Assembly (NCBI RefSeq): GCF_003711845.1
Contig: NZ_RHLQ01000015.1
Span: 1-64,000 of the forward strand
DNA from: Lysinibacillus halotolerans
Lineage (GTDB): Bacteria > Bacillota > Bacilli > Bacillales_A > Planococcaceae
Length of the DNA: 64,000 bases
Direction: 5' to 3'
Part shown: piece after piece, positions 35,255-44,815 of the stretch
Position numbering within the stretch: position 1 is the stretch's first letter
Layout: every line of letters begins with the position of its first letter
Program-made: the position numbers and the translations under genes
The notes under the pieces: model-generated
What the model was told of the DNA's origin: nothing
Database searches by the model: none
What the model saw: only the letters and a program-made list of their open reading frames with translations

Positions 35255-36121
35255 ATGAAAAAATGGTTTATCACATTTTGTGCACTAGGTTTAATCTCAA
35301 CACAAGTTCCGACAGCAGATGCTGCGTCTAATAATGAGGAAGGTCAAAATATATCAGTTCAAAGCATGGTGAAAGTTGTTAATCCAGATCAATTCGAAAA
35401 TGCTTTAAACAACTTTTTAAACAACTGTTCTTTAACTGATGAGGCAAGCATTAAAGACCTTGCGAATAAATTATCAATCTCTACAACTAAATTAGAAGAA
35501 TTACTAGCTTCTAAAGTACAAGAAGAAGCAAAGCATAATCCAGAACAAGCGAAGGAAGTAACAGTTCCATCAAAAAATGAAACTACTAATAAAGAAGTAG
35601 TGAAAACACCAGCACCAGCTGAGGAACAAAAAGAAGTTACAGCTCCTGAAGCAAAACCTGTAACAAACAATAACACACCAGCACCAACTACAAATAATGA
35701 AGCAGCTCAAAAACCAGCAGCACCAGCTGCAGAAAACGGTTCTGTTTCTGCATTTGAAGAAAAAGTTATCGAATTAACAAATGCTGAGCGTGCTAAACAA
35801 GGTTTAAAACCTTTAGAAATGTATGCACCATTAATGTCAGTTGCTCGTGAAAAATCTGCTGATATGGCGAAAAATAATTATTTCTCCCATACAAGTCCTA
35901 CTTACGGAAGCCCATTTGATCAAATGAAGGCTGCAGGTATTTCATATAAAGCAGCAGGTGAAAATATTGCACAAGGTCAAAGAACACCAGAAGAAGTCGT
36001 ACAAGCTTGGATGAATTCTGAAGGTCACCGTGCAAACATTATGAACGCTAACTTTACACACATTGGTGTAGGTTATGTGGCAGATGGAAATCACTGGACA
36101 CAACAATTTATTCAACTATAA
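35255..36121 (+). CDS. secreted CAP-domain (SCP/PR1) protein
   Basis: A 288-aa exported protein with a signal peptide cleaved after ADA (about residue 22). The middle is rich in Pro/Ala/Thr/Glu/Asn (about 90-165), a low-complexity linker. A C-terminal CAP domain (about 170-288) has the family motifs LTNAERAKQGLKPLEM, SHTSPTYGSPFDQMK, ENIAQGQRTPEEVVQAW and GHRANIMNANFTHIGVGY. It resembles YkwD and its spore/biofilm relatives. AGGAGGAA precedes ATG 35255. The role of bacterial CAP proteins is mostly unknown. Confidence 0.92.
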   Translation: MKKWFITFCALGLISTQVPTADAASNNEEGQNISVQSMVKVVNPDQFENALNNFLNNCSLTDEASIKDLANKLSISTTKLEELLASKVQEEAKHNPEQAKEVTVPSKNETTNKEVVKTPAPAEEQKEVTAPEAKPVTNNNTPAPTTNNEAAQKPAAPAAENGSVSAFEEKVIELTNAERAKQGLKPLEMYAPLMSVAREKSADMAKNNYFSHTSPTYGSPFDQMKAAGISYKAAGENIAQGQRTPEEVVQAWMNSEGHRANIMNANFTHIGVGYVADGNHWTQQFIQL

Positions 36122-36130
36122 TAGTTGGTT

Positions 36131-36172
36131 AAAATACCGGGACAAGAATTCATTCTTGCCCGGTATTTTTTT
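36131..36172 (+). terminator. terminator of the CAP-domain gene
   Basis: AAAATACCGGG/CCCGGTATTTT stem with an extended inner AAGAAT/ATTCTT and seven Ts. Confidence 0.9.
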
Positions 36173-36370
36173 ATTTTGAATTATTTTATATGAATCTTGA
36201 TTTTCCCCGTCAATCTTATTTAAAATGGGTTTGGTCCATAAATTATGGTACAATATTGACTGAAAAAGGATGACTAAAGCAAGGCTTACTATTGTTTTTT
36301 CATTTATATTTTTTGCAATCATATATATTTAAATGAAATACAAATTATTGTATTTAGATAGGAGATTTCT

Positions 36371-37447
36371 GTGAAACAAAAATCAATTATTTTAACTGGT
36401 GGCGGCACAGCCGGTCACGTTTCTTTAAATCAAGCAATTATCCCTTCCTTACAAAAGGAAGGATATGATGTACATTATATCGGTTCTTATGATGGAATTG
36501 AGAAAGAGTTAATTACCGAAAGTTTTCCCGAAGTACCTTATCACAGTATTGCAAGTGGTAAATTACGTCGATATTTTTCAATGAAGAACTTTTCAGATCC
36601 ATTTAAAGTTTTAGCTGGCGTTGGGCAAGCATTTAGGATTATTCGTAAGGTTAAGCCATCTATCATCTTTTCCAAAGGTGGGTTTGTATCAGTACCTGTT
36701 GTCATCGCGGCAAAGTTAGCAAAGATTCCTGTAGTGATTCATGAATCAGATGTTACACCAGGTCTAGCTAACAAAATTGCTTTACCGTTTGCTTCCCATG
36801 TATTTACGATTTTTCAAGATACATTAAAGTATTTACCAAGCGATAAAGCAACATGTACCGGTTCTATTGTTCGTGAACAATTATTTACGGGTAATGCATC
36901 TGTAGGAAAAAAACGATGTGGGTTTGAAGAGCGGAAAAAAGTGCTTCTTGTCATGGGAGGAAGTTTAGGTTCGGCTGTTTTAAATGACGCATTACGAAAT
37001 AATTTACCGGAACTATTAAAAGAATTTAATATTATCCATTTATGCGGAAAAGGGAATGTAGATACTACTTTAGATCGCTTAAAAGGCTATAAACAATTCG
37101 ACTATGTGACAACGGAACTGCCCGACTTACTTTATGCTGCGGATTTTATTGTCTCTAGAGCTGGTTCTAATTCAATATTCGAATTTTTAGCATTAAAAAA
37201 ACCGATGTTATTAGTACCTCTTTCAGCATCTAAAAGTCGTGGAGATCAAATTTTAAATGCCAATATTTTTGAACGTCAAGGTTTTGCCCACGTATTAGAA
37301 GAAGAACTATTAACGAAAAATACATTCATGAAGGCGATTGAGGCTTTGAGTACAAGAAAAGATGAGATGATTGATGCGATGGAAAAAGCTGAAAGCCCGA
37401 AAACTCCTGATGAAATGGTTAGCCTTATTCTTCAATACGAAAAATAA
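36371..37447 (+). CDS. murG: UDP-GlcNAc:lipid I N-acetylglucosaminyltransferase MurG
   Basis: Adds GlcNAc to lipid I to make lipid II on the cytoplasmic membrane face. The glycine-rich N-terminal loop ILTGGGTAGHV (residues 6-16), FSKGGFVSVPVVIAAK, IHESDVTPGLANKIA, LLVMGGSLGSAVLNDAL and the donor-binding VSRAGSNSIFEFLALKKPML are all present. 358 aa. GTG 36371. It is not in a dcw cluster here, as in some Bacilli that have MurG elsewhere or two copies; this may be a second MurG. Confidence 0.9.
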   Translation: MKQKSIILTGGGTAGHVSLNQAIIPSLQKEGYDVHYIGSYDGIEKELITESFPEVPYHSIASGKLRRYFSMKNFSDPFKVLAGVGQAFRIIRKVKPSIIFSKGGFVSVPVVIAAKLAKIPVVIHESDVTPGLANKIALPFASHVFTIFQDTLKYLPSDKATCTGSIVREQLFTGNASVGKKRCGFEERKKVLLVMGGSLGSAVLNDALRNNLPELLKEFNIIHLCGKGNVDTTLDRLKGYKQFDYVTTELPDLLYAADFIVSRAGSNSIFEFLALKKPMLLVPLSASKSRGDQILNANIFERQGFAHVLEEELLTKNTFMKAIEALSTRKDEMIDAMEKAESPKTPDEMVSLILQYEK

Positions 37448-37476
37448 ATATTTATTGATTATGATATGAATAGCGT

Positions 37477-37516
37477 AAAAAAGTAGGTGGTTCATTCAAT
37501 GAATCACCTACTTTTA
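37477..37516. terminator. terminator between murG and the GNAT gene
   Basis: AAAAAGTAGGTG-type stem (AAGTAGGTG...CACCTACTT), extended by TTCATT/AATGAA, with A/T runs on both sides. Confidence 0.85.
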
Positions 37517-37559
37517 CTATTGTATTCTTTTATTAAAGTATAAGCATTGAAAAAGAATG

Positions 37560-38105
37560 TTACATTGCTTGTTCTTCGTTTGCTTGTTCCTTTGCTGTTA
37601 CGATGTAGAATAAGTCTTTTGGGATTTTATATAAGTCGAATTTTACCTCACCACTATTAATTTCTTCATATAATGCCGGATGGGATTCTTTCGCACAAAC
37701 GACATACGGTAATTTTTGGGAGGCACGTTTCGATTTTTCGTTTTCTTTTCGGATTCGTAAAAATACGGTATGGAAATCCTTTTCAAAAAATAGCTCTGTT
37801 AAAAACTCATGTTTTGCAGCTTGGTTGTATCCTTTACCCTGATAAGGTGCACCTATCCAAGTCCCAAGGAAGCCAGCGCCATCTTGAACGTCATATAGAT
37901 TAATGGTACCAATTGGTTGACCCCAGTCATCGGTTATCGTTCGTGAAATCGTCTTTCCTAGTTGTTCCTCTTCCAATAACTGTTTTGTTATAAATAAATA
38001 TTCTTCAGGAGAATATGCTTTATGACGAACAAAAGGGAAAACGGTTGGATGTATCATTAATTGGTATAACTCATTTGTTTCAGAAAGATCTCGATATTTT
38101 AACAA
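37560..38105 (-). CDS. GNAT acetyltransferase (RimJ/RimL-like)
   Basis: A 181-aa protein with the acetyltransferase fold: a strand reading PIGTINLYDVQDGAGFLGTW, the acetyl-CoA loop GAPYQGKGYNQAAK (Q-x-x-G-x-G/A type), and a following helix-strand FFEKDFHTVFLRIRKENEKS. The last 40 residues are an extra tail. Substrate unknown. It has a good minus-strand promoter and is a single gene. Confidence 0.8.
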   Translation of the reverse strand: MLKYRDLSETNELYQLMIHPTVFPFVRHKAYSPEEYLFITKQLLEEEQLGKTISRTITDDWGQPIGTINLYDVQDGAGFLGTWIGAPYQGKGYNQAAKHEFLTELFFEKDFHTVFLRIRKENEKSKRASQKLPYVVCAKESHPALYEEINSGEVKFDLYKIPKDLFYIVTAKEQANEEQAM

Positions 38106-38173
38106 ATGAAACGCCTCCTTTTTTGGATAGTTGCAAATCCGAAAATTACTTTGTCACAAGGCAACAGAACAAA

Positions 38174-38202
38174 ATAATATAACGAAAGGAACAAGACGTC
38201 AA
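38174..38202 (-). promoter_or_regulatory. promoter of the GNAT gene
   Basis: Minus strand: TTGACG (38202-38197), 17-bp spacer, TATTAT (38179-38174). Confidence 0.6.
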
Positions 38203-38384
38203 ACAAAAAATTTTAGATTTTTTCGTTTCTCAAAATCAACTTTAAAAAAATAGTTGAGATGATAATATCATATTATAAATATTCTATTCTATACAAAAAT
38301 TTAAACTTTTTATTACGCAATTCGCTATGACGAATTTGTGGCGAAAATATTAAAAAAGTATAAAAAAGTGTTCCTTTTATTAAG

Positions 38385-38413
38385 TTGATTCAACCTATAT
38401 AAACACTTATTAT
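38385..38413 (+). promoter_or_regulatory. promoter of dapF
   Basis: TTGATT (38385-38390), 17-bp spacer, TATTAT (38408-38413), 31 bp before the start codon. The rest of 38106-38384 is AT-rich spacer in which I see nothing else beyond the divergent promoter. Confidence 0.55.
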
Positions 38414-38444
38414 AGTAGTAAATAGAAAGAGAGCGGGTGAGCTG

Positions 38445-39404
38445 ATGGAAAGAACTTTATTAAAAGTTCATGGATCAGGCAATACATTTTATTTATATCA
38501 AACTAACAATGAAAATGAAGTTGATTGGACTAAGTTAACAACTTGGTTATGTCAAAAAGAAAACAACGGTGGAGCTGATGGTTTATTGCTAGTTTTACCA
38601 TCAACTATTGCCGACGCCAAAATGAGAGTCATAAATGCTGACGGTTCTGAAGCTTCCATGTGTGGAAATGGTTTACGTTGTGTTGCTAGATTCGTATGCG
38701 AACAACTTGAAAAGGAAGAAGCGATCATTGAAACGATGAAAGCCAATTTGAAGGTGCGAAAAGAGTCACCTCTATTAGAAGATATTCCAACATATGCCGT
38801 TGAAATATCACCAGTGTCCTTTGCTCTAAGTAGTTTACCTATGAGCTATAAAGGTCAAGAGGAAATTCGTCATCAAATTATCCAAGAATTTTCAACAACC
38901 ATTCCTTTTACGGCTGTTTCTGTTCCGAATCCCCATTTGATTGGAATCGTGGACCAAACTTATATTGAAAACAATACGCATCAAAAATCGTTAGCTGAGT
39001 TATTAAACGGTGAAAACGAGTATTGTGTTGATGGCGTAAACGTAAGTTATGTTTATCCAATGAAAAATGACACAATTTTTGTTCGAACTTTTGAACGAGG
39101 AGTAGGTTTTACGAATGCATGTGGTACTGCAATGACCGCTTCAGCCCTTGTGTCGAAATTAAACGGCTTCGTTCATAATGATGTCATTACCGTATTCAAT
39201 CCGGGCGGTTTTGTAAAATGTGAAGTGAAAACAAATGGCGATCGTTATGAATTAACGTTAATTGGAAACGCAACGGTTACTGCCGAATACACTTTCGACA
39301 TCCATAACTTAACATTTTTAAACTATAACGAAACGGATGAACAGAAACAGTATGAAAAAAGCATTGAGTTAGTAAAAAAAGAAACAGCTTCTTTTGCAAA
39401 TTAA
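38445..39404 (+). CDS. dapF: diaminopimelate epimerase
   Basis: Converts LL- to meso-diaminopimelate for lysine and peptidoglycan. The two active-site cysteines are visible: Cys73 in EASMCGNGLRCVAR and Cys226 in FTNACGTAMTAS. VHGSGNTFYLY at the start and GADGLLLVLP are also typical (the usual GN(D/N)F is GNTF here). At 319 aa it is about 40 residues longer than many DapF, with a C-terminal extension after residue 280. ATG 38445 lies 7-8 nt after GAGCGGGTGA. Confidence 0.93.
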   Translation: MERTLLKVHGSGNTFYLYQTNNENEVDWTKLTTWLCQKENNGGADGLLLVLPSTIADAKMRVINADGSEASMCGNGLRCVARFVCEQLEKEEAIIETMKANLKVRKESPLLEDIPTYAVEISPVSFALSSLPMSYKGQEEIRHQIIQEFSTTIPFTAVSVPNPHLIGIVDQTYIENNTHQKSLAELLNGENEYCVDGVNVSYVYPMKNDTIFVRTFERGVGFTNACGTAMTASALVSKLNGFVHNDVITVFNPGGFVKCEVKTNGDRYELTLIGNATVTAEYTFDIHNLTFLNYNETDEQKQYEKSIELVKKETASFAN

Positions 39405-39536
39405 TGATCAAATTTAATACATTACAATAATAATAGGTTTTAATGAACTGCAAATGAACCCATTGTTAATTTTTTGTAAGATACTTTGGGAACTAGTTCC
39501 ACCATTTCAAAGAAAAGTCATAGTAGTTTTATTAAG

Positions 39537-39573
39537 TCCTCGTTTTAAGTTAAACTTAAGACGAGGATTTTTT
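39537..39573 (+). terminator. terminator between dapF and the ArlRS-like operon
   Basis: TCCTCGT-TTAAGT / ACTTAA-ACGAGGA stem and TTTTTT; it ends 25 nt before the response-regulator start, so it may be either dapF's terminator or a leader attenuator. Confidence 0.75.
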
Positions 39574-39597
39574 ATACAATTTTCGAGGGATGATTCA

Positions 39598-40284
39598 ATG
39601 AAAAAAAGAATTTTAATAGTGGAAGATGAAAAAAATATAGCTCGATTTATGGAATTGGAATTAGAGCATGAATATTTTGACGTAACAGTAACCCATGATG
39701 GGAGAGATGGTTTAAATAAAGCGTTAGAACAACAGTTCGATTGTCTCTTGCTTGATGTCATGCTGCCAGGTCTAAATGGAATTGAAATTTGTCGCCGCGT
39801 CCGAGCGAAATCCGATGTACCGATTATTTTAATTACGGCAAGGGATGCGGTAATGGATCGGGTGGCAGGGTTAGATTCTGGAGCAGATGATTATATTGTG
39901 AAGCCATTTGCCATTGAAGAATTGCTTGCTCGAATACGTTCTGTCTTAAGAAGAACTCAAAGTATCGGAGAAAAAGAACTGGAGAAAGATGAAGAAATTT
40001 GCGTTCGAGAATTAGTAATTAAGCCACAATCCTATGAAGTTTTCTTTGAAAATAAAAAACTTGAATTGACGAAAACAGAGTATGATTTATTAAAACTATT
40101 ATGTGAAAATAAAAATCGTGTTTGTGAAAGGGAAATGATTCTACAATCGATTTGGGGCTACAATACGGAGGTAGAAACGAATGTGGTAGATGTTTACATT
40201 CGCCATTTGCGATCTAAACTAAAGACAGATTCAAATCCATATATTGAAACTGTGCGCGGAGTAGGATATGTGGTGAGGGAATGA
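39598..40284 (+). CDS. ArlR-like response regulator
   Basis: OmpR-family regulator of 228 aa. The receiver domain has Asp in [15 protein letters not shown] in [12 protein letters not shown] and K in [15 protein letters not shown]; the winged helix ends [14 protein letters not shown]. Start ATG 39598 ([13 protein letters not shown]) after GAGGGATGA; the longer frame begins far upstream of the terminator. It overlaps the kinase start by 4 bp (ATGA). Similarity to S. aureus ArlR is clear in tone but the regulon cannot be read here. Confidence 0.9.
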   Translation: MKKRILIVEDEKNIARFMELELEHEYFDVTVTHDGRDGLNKALEQQFDCLLLDVMLPGLNGIEICRRVRAKSDVPIILITARDAVMDRVAGLDSGADDYIVKPFAIEELLARIRSVLRRTQSIGEKELEKDEEICVRELVIKPQSYEVFFENKKLELTKTEYDLLKLLCENKNRVCEREMILQSIWGYNTEVETNVVDVYIRHLRSKLKTDSNPYIETVRGVGYVVRE

Positions 40285-41681
40285 ATAAACTGAAGAACGC
40301 CATTTTTAAAAATCAATCATTAAAAAAGAAGTGGATTTTATCAACGTCCATTGTCATTTTTATAAGCTATGCTGCCATTTGTACAGTTATTTATTTTGCC
40401 CTATATTCATGGCTTTTGCAAAATGAAGAAAATAATGCGATACGTACCGTAGATGACTTAACATCCTTCTTTAATTCTCAAAATGGCTCTATTTCGATTC
40501 AAGAGTTTCAAGGAAATACAGGATTATTTAAAGCGATAGTAAATCAAAATCAAACGGTAAGAATTTTTAATAAGGATGGTTATGAAGTATTACGGATCAA
40601 TGACGAATCTTCTGCAGCTCCAATTGAATTAGATTATGAGAAAATAAGAAAAACGATTGTGTCAAAGGAAGTAATTGATAATCGAGATGTATTTGTTGTA
40701 AACAAAATGGTGACCATTGGACCTTTTACAGGCATCATACAACTCATCCATCCTCTTGAAACGTTTCAATCGATGATGCAATACGTTTTAACAACTATGT
40801 TAATCGCAGGGTTAGGAGCATTGCTCATTGCAGGTGCTATTGGATATTATTTAGCCAATGTTTTAATTCGACCTATACAAGATTTGAGGGACTCCATGTT
40901 ATCCATTCGAGATAAAGGTTTTGAAGAAAAAATTCACTTAGCCTATAATGCAGATGATGAAATAGGCGACTTACTGAATATTTATGAGTCGATGATGAAC
41001 GAATTGCAAATTTCCTTTGCAAAACAACAACAATTTGTTTCTGATGCATCCCATGAATTAAGAACACCGATTCAGGCTATCGAAGGACATTTATCATTAA
41101 TTAAAAGATGGGGTAAAAACGATCCGGATATTTTGGAAGAATCATTAACTTCTTCACTAGAAGAAGTTGTTCGAATGAAGAAAATGATTGAGGAGTTATT
41201 AGATTTAGCGAGAAAAGAAAAGAGAGACGAACATTCATATGCTAATATCGGAAAAGTTCTCACATCTGTGAAAGATGAGCTAATAATGATTTATCCCCAA
41301 ACAACGATTCGCATTAAAGAAAACGGTGAACCAAAGCAGCCAAATGTTTCTGAAAATGCATTGGCACAAATCATACGCAACATTGTAGAAAACGGAATAA
41401 GATATAATGATAAAAATCCGGTTATTAACATTGAAGTCCATTATTTATCTGAAAGTCTTTTTATGACGATAAAAGACAATGGGATTGGAATTGCAAAGGA
41501 ACATTTACCATATATTTTTGATCGTTTTTATCGAGTGGATACTTCAAGGGAAAATATCGGTGGTGGTACAGGTCTTGGATTAAGTATTACGAAGATGTTA
41601 GCTGAAAAATATCACATTGAAATGGATGTGGTAAGTGAAGTAGAAAAAGGTACAACTTTTACATTAAGTTTTAAAATTTAA
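40281..41681 (+). CDS. ArlS-like sensor histidine kinase
   Basis: A 466-aa kinase: TM1 at about residues 19-42, an extracellular sensor of about 110 residues, TM2 at about 168-190, HAMP (about 192-245), a HisKA domain with phospho-histidine in [14 protein letters not shown], and an ATPase domain with [24 protein letters not shown] and [11 protein letters not shown]. Directly coupled to the preceding regulator by an ATGA overlap. The signal is unknown. Confidence 0.9.
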   Translation: MNKLKNAIFKNQSLKKKWILSTSIVIFISYAAICTVIYFALYSWLLQNEENNAIRTVDDLTSFFNSQNGSISIQEFQGNTGLFKAIVNQNQTVRIFNKDGYEVLRINDESSAAPIELDYEKIRKTIVSKEVIDNRDVFVVNKMVTIGPFTGIIQLIHPLETFQSMMQYVLTTMLIAGLGALLIAGAIGYYLANVLIRPIQDLRDSMLSIRDKGFEEKIHLAYNADDEIGDLLNIYESMMNELQISFAKQQQFVSDASHELRTPIQAIEGHLSLIKRWGKNDPDILEESLTSSLEEVVRMKKMIEELLDLARKEKRDEHSYANIGKVLTSVKDELIMIYPQTTIRIKENGEPKQPNVSENALAQIIRNIVENGIRYNDKNPVINIEVHYLSESLFMTIKDNGIGIAKEHLPYIFDRFYRVDTSRENIGGGTGLGLSITKMLAEKYHIEMDVVSEVEKGTTFTLSFKI

Positions 41682-41912
41682 TGAAATTTTTTCATAAATT
41701 CCTGCTTAAAACGGTTATTTGCCAAAAAAATTGCTCATTTTGAGAAAAATAGTTGTATTTTTTGTGAAGAGTAGTAAGATTGAAATGGAAAAAAAACGTT
41801 CTTCGATAAATAGCAATAGATAATTTGTATTGTAGAAGAATGGTAAAATATGAAATAATATTCTAGGTAAAACAATGGAACTGCCTTAGGGCGAAATTTG
41901 GAGGTTATTCTC

Positions 41913-44714
41913 ATGTCGAACAATGTATTATTTGCTGGTTCCCCTTGGTCAGCATTCTCTGGTCCTAACTTAGGTTATGTAATGGAGCAATATGATTTAT
42001 ATTTACAGTCTCCAGAACAAGTAGAACCAGAACTCGTTACCCTTTTCCAACAATTTGGTGCGCCAGTTCTTGGTGGAGAGCAAGTTGCTGTTGAAGGCGT
42101 AGCACACGAAACAGGCAATATTCAAAAAATATTTGCTGCGGTTAAATTAGCTGATGGTCTACGTTCCCACGGGCATTTAGCTGCGGATATTTACCCTTTA
42201 AAAGACCGTCAATTAGATTCTTCACGCATCGAATTATCCGCTTACGGATTAAGTGAAGCCGATCTAACTGCAATGCCAGCTTCATTATTCTTTCATAATG
42301 TCCCTGGAAGCGTTACCAACGGAAAGCAAGCAATTGACTATTTACGTGCAATTTATACTGGAAAAATTGCTTATGAATATGCTCATGTTGATGATGCAGA
42401 ACGTCAATGGATTCAAGATAAAATTGAATCAGGTAAAACAACTGTAAGCTTAACTACTGAACAGAAAAAAGAGTTATTAGAAAGATTAACACGCGTTGAA
42501 GATTTCGAAAGATTTATTCATAAAACGTTCGTAGGTCAAAAACGCTTCTCAATTGAAGGTTTAGATACATTAGTTGTATTGTTAGACGAAATTGTTAAAA
42601 AAGCCGATGACGAGAAAATGAAATTTTTACAAATCGGTATGGCTCACCGAGGCCGTTTAAATGTATTAACACATGTAGTAAATAAACCTTATGACATGAT
42701 GTTTGCAGACTTTGCCCATGTGCCAAATGACTATTTCTTCCCTGAAGATGGTACTTTAGAAATTTCTAAAGGTTGGACTGGTGATGTGAAATACCATATG
42801 GGAGCTACTTACACAAAAGACTCAGGAATGAAAGTGAAATTAGCTTATAACCCATCACACTTAGAAGTTGTAAGTCCAATTATTACAGGTTCAACTCGTG
42901 CTGCTCAAGAAGATACTACGAAGCCAGGTGCACCTGTTCACGATGCATCAAAAGCATTAGCGGTACTTGTACATGGTGATGCAGCATTTGCCGGGGAAGG
43001 AATCGTTCAAGAAACATTTAACTACGCGGAAACAACTGGTTTCTCAACGGGTGGTTCAATCCATATTATTTCAAATAATATGATTGGTTTTACAACAGAA
43101 CATTTTGATTCTCGTTCAACTCGCTATTCTTCAGACGTGGCAAAAGGTTACGGTATTCCAGTAATTCACGTTAATGCTGACGATCCTGAAGCAGTTGTAC
43201 AAGTAGCCCACTTAGCGTTTGAATATCGTCAAACCTTTGGCAAAGATATTTTAATAGACTTAATTGGATATCGTCGATTCGGTCACAACGAAACGGATGA
43301 CCCAACAGTAACCAATCCTTTAACATATAAAATTGTTTCAACTCATCCTACAGTACGTGTTCTTTATGGAGAAAAATTAGCTAATGAAGGAATTCTTTCT
43401 TTAGAACAAGTGAAAAAACTGGATGAAGAAATTTACGCAGAAATGCAAGCTTCTTATGATCACGTAAAAGAAGTAGGTGCTACTAAAGGCCACTTCGAAA
43501 TCGAAATGCCAGAAGAAGTGAAAAATGAATATCCAGAAGTTGAAACAAGCGTTTCAAAAGTAGATTTAAAACAAATAAATGAAGATCTTCTTGCTTGGCC
43601 TGAAAGCTTTGAACCTCAAAACAAGTTAGCAAAAATATTAAATAAACGTGTAGAAGCATTAGAAACGGATAAAATTGATTGGGGTCACGCAGAAACATTA
43701 GCATTTGCTGCAATTTTACGCGATGGTAACCCAATTCGTATTAGTGGTCAAGATGCTCAACGTGGTACGTTCTCTCAACGCCATTTAGTACTTCATGACA
43801 AAAATAATGGCGCAGAATTCGTTCCATTACACAACGTATCGGATTCAAAAGCATCATTTACTGTTTATAATTCTCCATTAACAGAGGCGGCAATTGTTGG
43901 CTTTGAATATGGTTATAATTTAGAAAATGAAAATGCTTTAACAATTTGGGAAGCTCAGTTCGGTGACTTTGCGAATATGGCCCAAATTATGTTTGATAAC
44001 TTTATTTCATCTGCCCGCTCTAAATGGGGTCAAAAATCAGGATTAGTTCTTTTATTACCAAACGGAATTGAAGGACAAGGTCCGGAACATTCATCAGCTC
44101 GTATTGAAAGATATTTACAATTATCAGCTGAGAATAACTGGATTGTAGCGAACTGTTCAAATGCAGGTAACTACTTCCACTTACTTCGCCGACAAGCGAA
44201 AATGCTTGGAACTGAAGCAATCCGTCCATTAGTTATTGTTTCACCAAAATCATTACTTCGCCATCCGTTAGCTGCAGCATCTTTAGAGCAGTTATCTGAA
44301 GGGAAATTCCAAGAAGTAATTGAACAACCAGGTTTAGGTGGAAATGCGAAAAAAGTAGAACGTATTATCCTTGCTTCAGGTAAAGTAACAATTGATTTAG
44401 CAGATCGTATTCAAGATGGTAAAGGGTATGAAAACATACACATTATTCGTGTGGAACAACTATATCCTTTCCCAACACAAAAAATATCTGAAATTATTGC
44501 GAAATATCCAAATGCAAAAGAAATCGTTTGGGTACAAGAAGAACCTAAAAACCAAGGTCCTTGGAAATATGCACTTGAATATTTGCTAGACCTTGCTGAT
44601 GGTAAAAAAGTGAAATATGTTGGTCGTCCTGAAATGTCTTCAACTTCTGAAGGAGACATGGATTCTCATAAAATTGCACAAGCAAAAGTTATTGACGAAG
44701 CTCTTTCTAAATAA
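41913..44714 (+). CDS. odhA: 2-oxoglutarate dehydrogenase E1 component
   Basis: The thiamine-diphosphate-dependent decarboxylase of the TCA cycle complex. The N-terminal segment MSNNVLFAGSPWSAF is typical of Bacillales OdhA; it keeps GMAHRGRLNVLTHV, the ThDP-binding region GDAAFAGEGIVQETFN, and the catalytic-domain GQDAQRGTFSQRHLVLHD. 933 aa. Start ATG 41913 after TTTGGAGG. The partner odhB follows at 102 bp with a hairpin between. Probably one operon. Confidence 0.97.
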   Translation: MSNNVLFAGSPWSAFSGPNLGYVMEQYDLYLQSPEQVEPELVTLFQQFGAPVLGGEQVAVEGVAHETGNIQKIFAAVKLADGLRSHGHLAADIYPLKDRQLDSSRIELSAYGLSEADLTAMPASLFFHNVPGSVTNGKQAIDYLRAIYTGKIAYEYAHVDDAERQWIQDKIESGKTTVSLTTEQKKELLERLTRVEDFERFIHKTFVGQKRFSIEGLDTLVVLLDEIVKKADDEKMKFLQIGMAHRGRLNVLTHVVNKPYDMMFADFAHVPNDYFFPEDGTLEISKGWTGDVKYHMGATYTKDSGMKVKLAYNPSHLEVVSPIITGSTRAAQEDTTKPGAPVHDASKALAVLVHGDAAFAGEGIVQETFNYAETTGFSTGGSIHIISNNMIGFTTEHFDSRSTRYSSDVAKGYGIPVIHVNADDPEAVVQVAHLAFEYRQTFGKDILIDLIGYRRFGHNETDDPTVTNPLTYKIVSTHPTVRVLYGEKLANEGILSLEQVKKLDEEIYAEMQASYDHVKEVGATKGHFEIEMPEEVKNEYPEVETSVSKVDLKQINEDLLAWPESFEPQNKLAKILNKRVEALETDKIDWGHAETLAFAAILRDGNPIRISGQDAQRGTFSQRHLVLHDKNNGAEFVPLHNVSDSKASFTVYNSPLTEAAIVGFEYGYNLENENALTIWEAQFGDFANMAQIMFDNFISSARSKWGQKSGLVLLLPNGIEGQGPEHSSARIERYLQLSAENNWIVANCSNAGNYFHLLRRQAKMLGTEAIRPLVIVSPKSLLRHPLAAASLEQLSEGKFQEVIEQPGLGGNAKKVERIILASGKVTIDLADRIQDGKGYENIHIIRVEQLYPFPTQKISEIIAKYPNAKEIVWVQEEPKNQGPWKYALEYLLDLADGKKVKYVGRPEMSSTSEGDMDSHKIAQAKVIDEALSK

Positions 44715-44760
44715 ACTTTTGATGTTAATATTCAAATAGGCTATTACATGTTAGTAGATG

Positions 44761-44792
44761 CATGTGTGCCTTCTATTTCAAAGGTACACATG
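44761..44792 (+). other. intergenic hairpin between odhA and odhB
   Basis: CATGTGTgCCTT/AAGGtACACATG (one G-T pair) with an 8-nt loop; no T-run follows. It could be an mRNA-stability or processing element that adjusts the E1:E2 ratio. Confidence 0.5.
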
Positions 44793-44815
44793 TTTATTCA
44801 AAGGAGGATATCAAA

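Noticed and set aside
38197-38215. Third copy of the TTGACATCTTG regulator motif (TTGACGTCTTG on the minus strand)
   Set aside because: Only one half resembles it and the second half site is missing; it is explained by the GNAT promoter -35.
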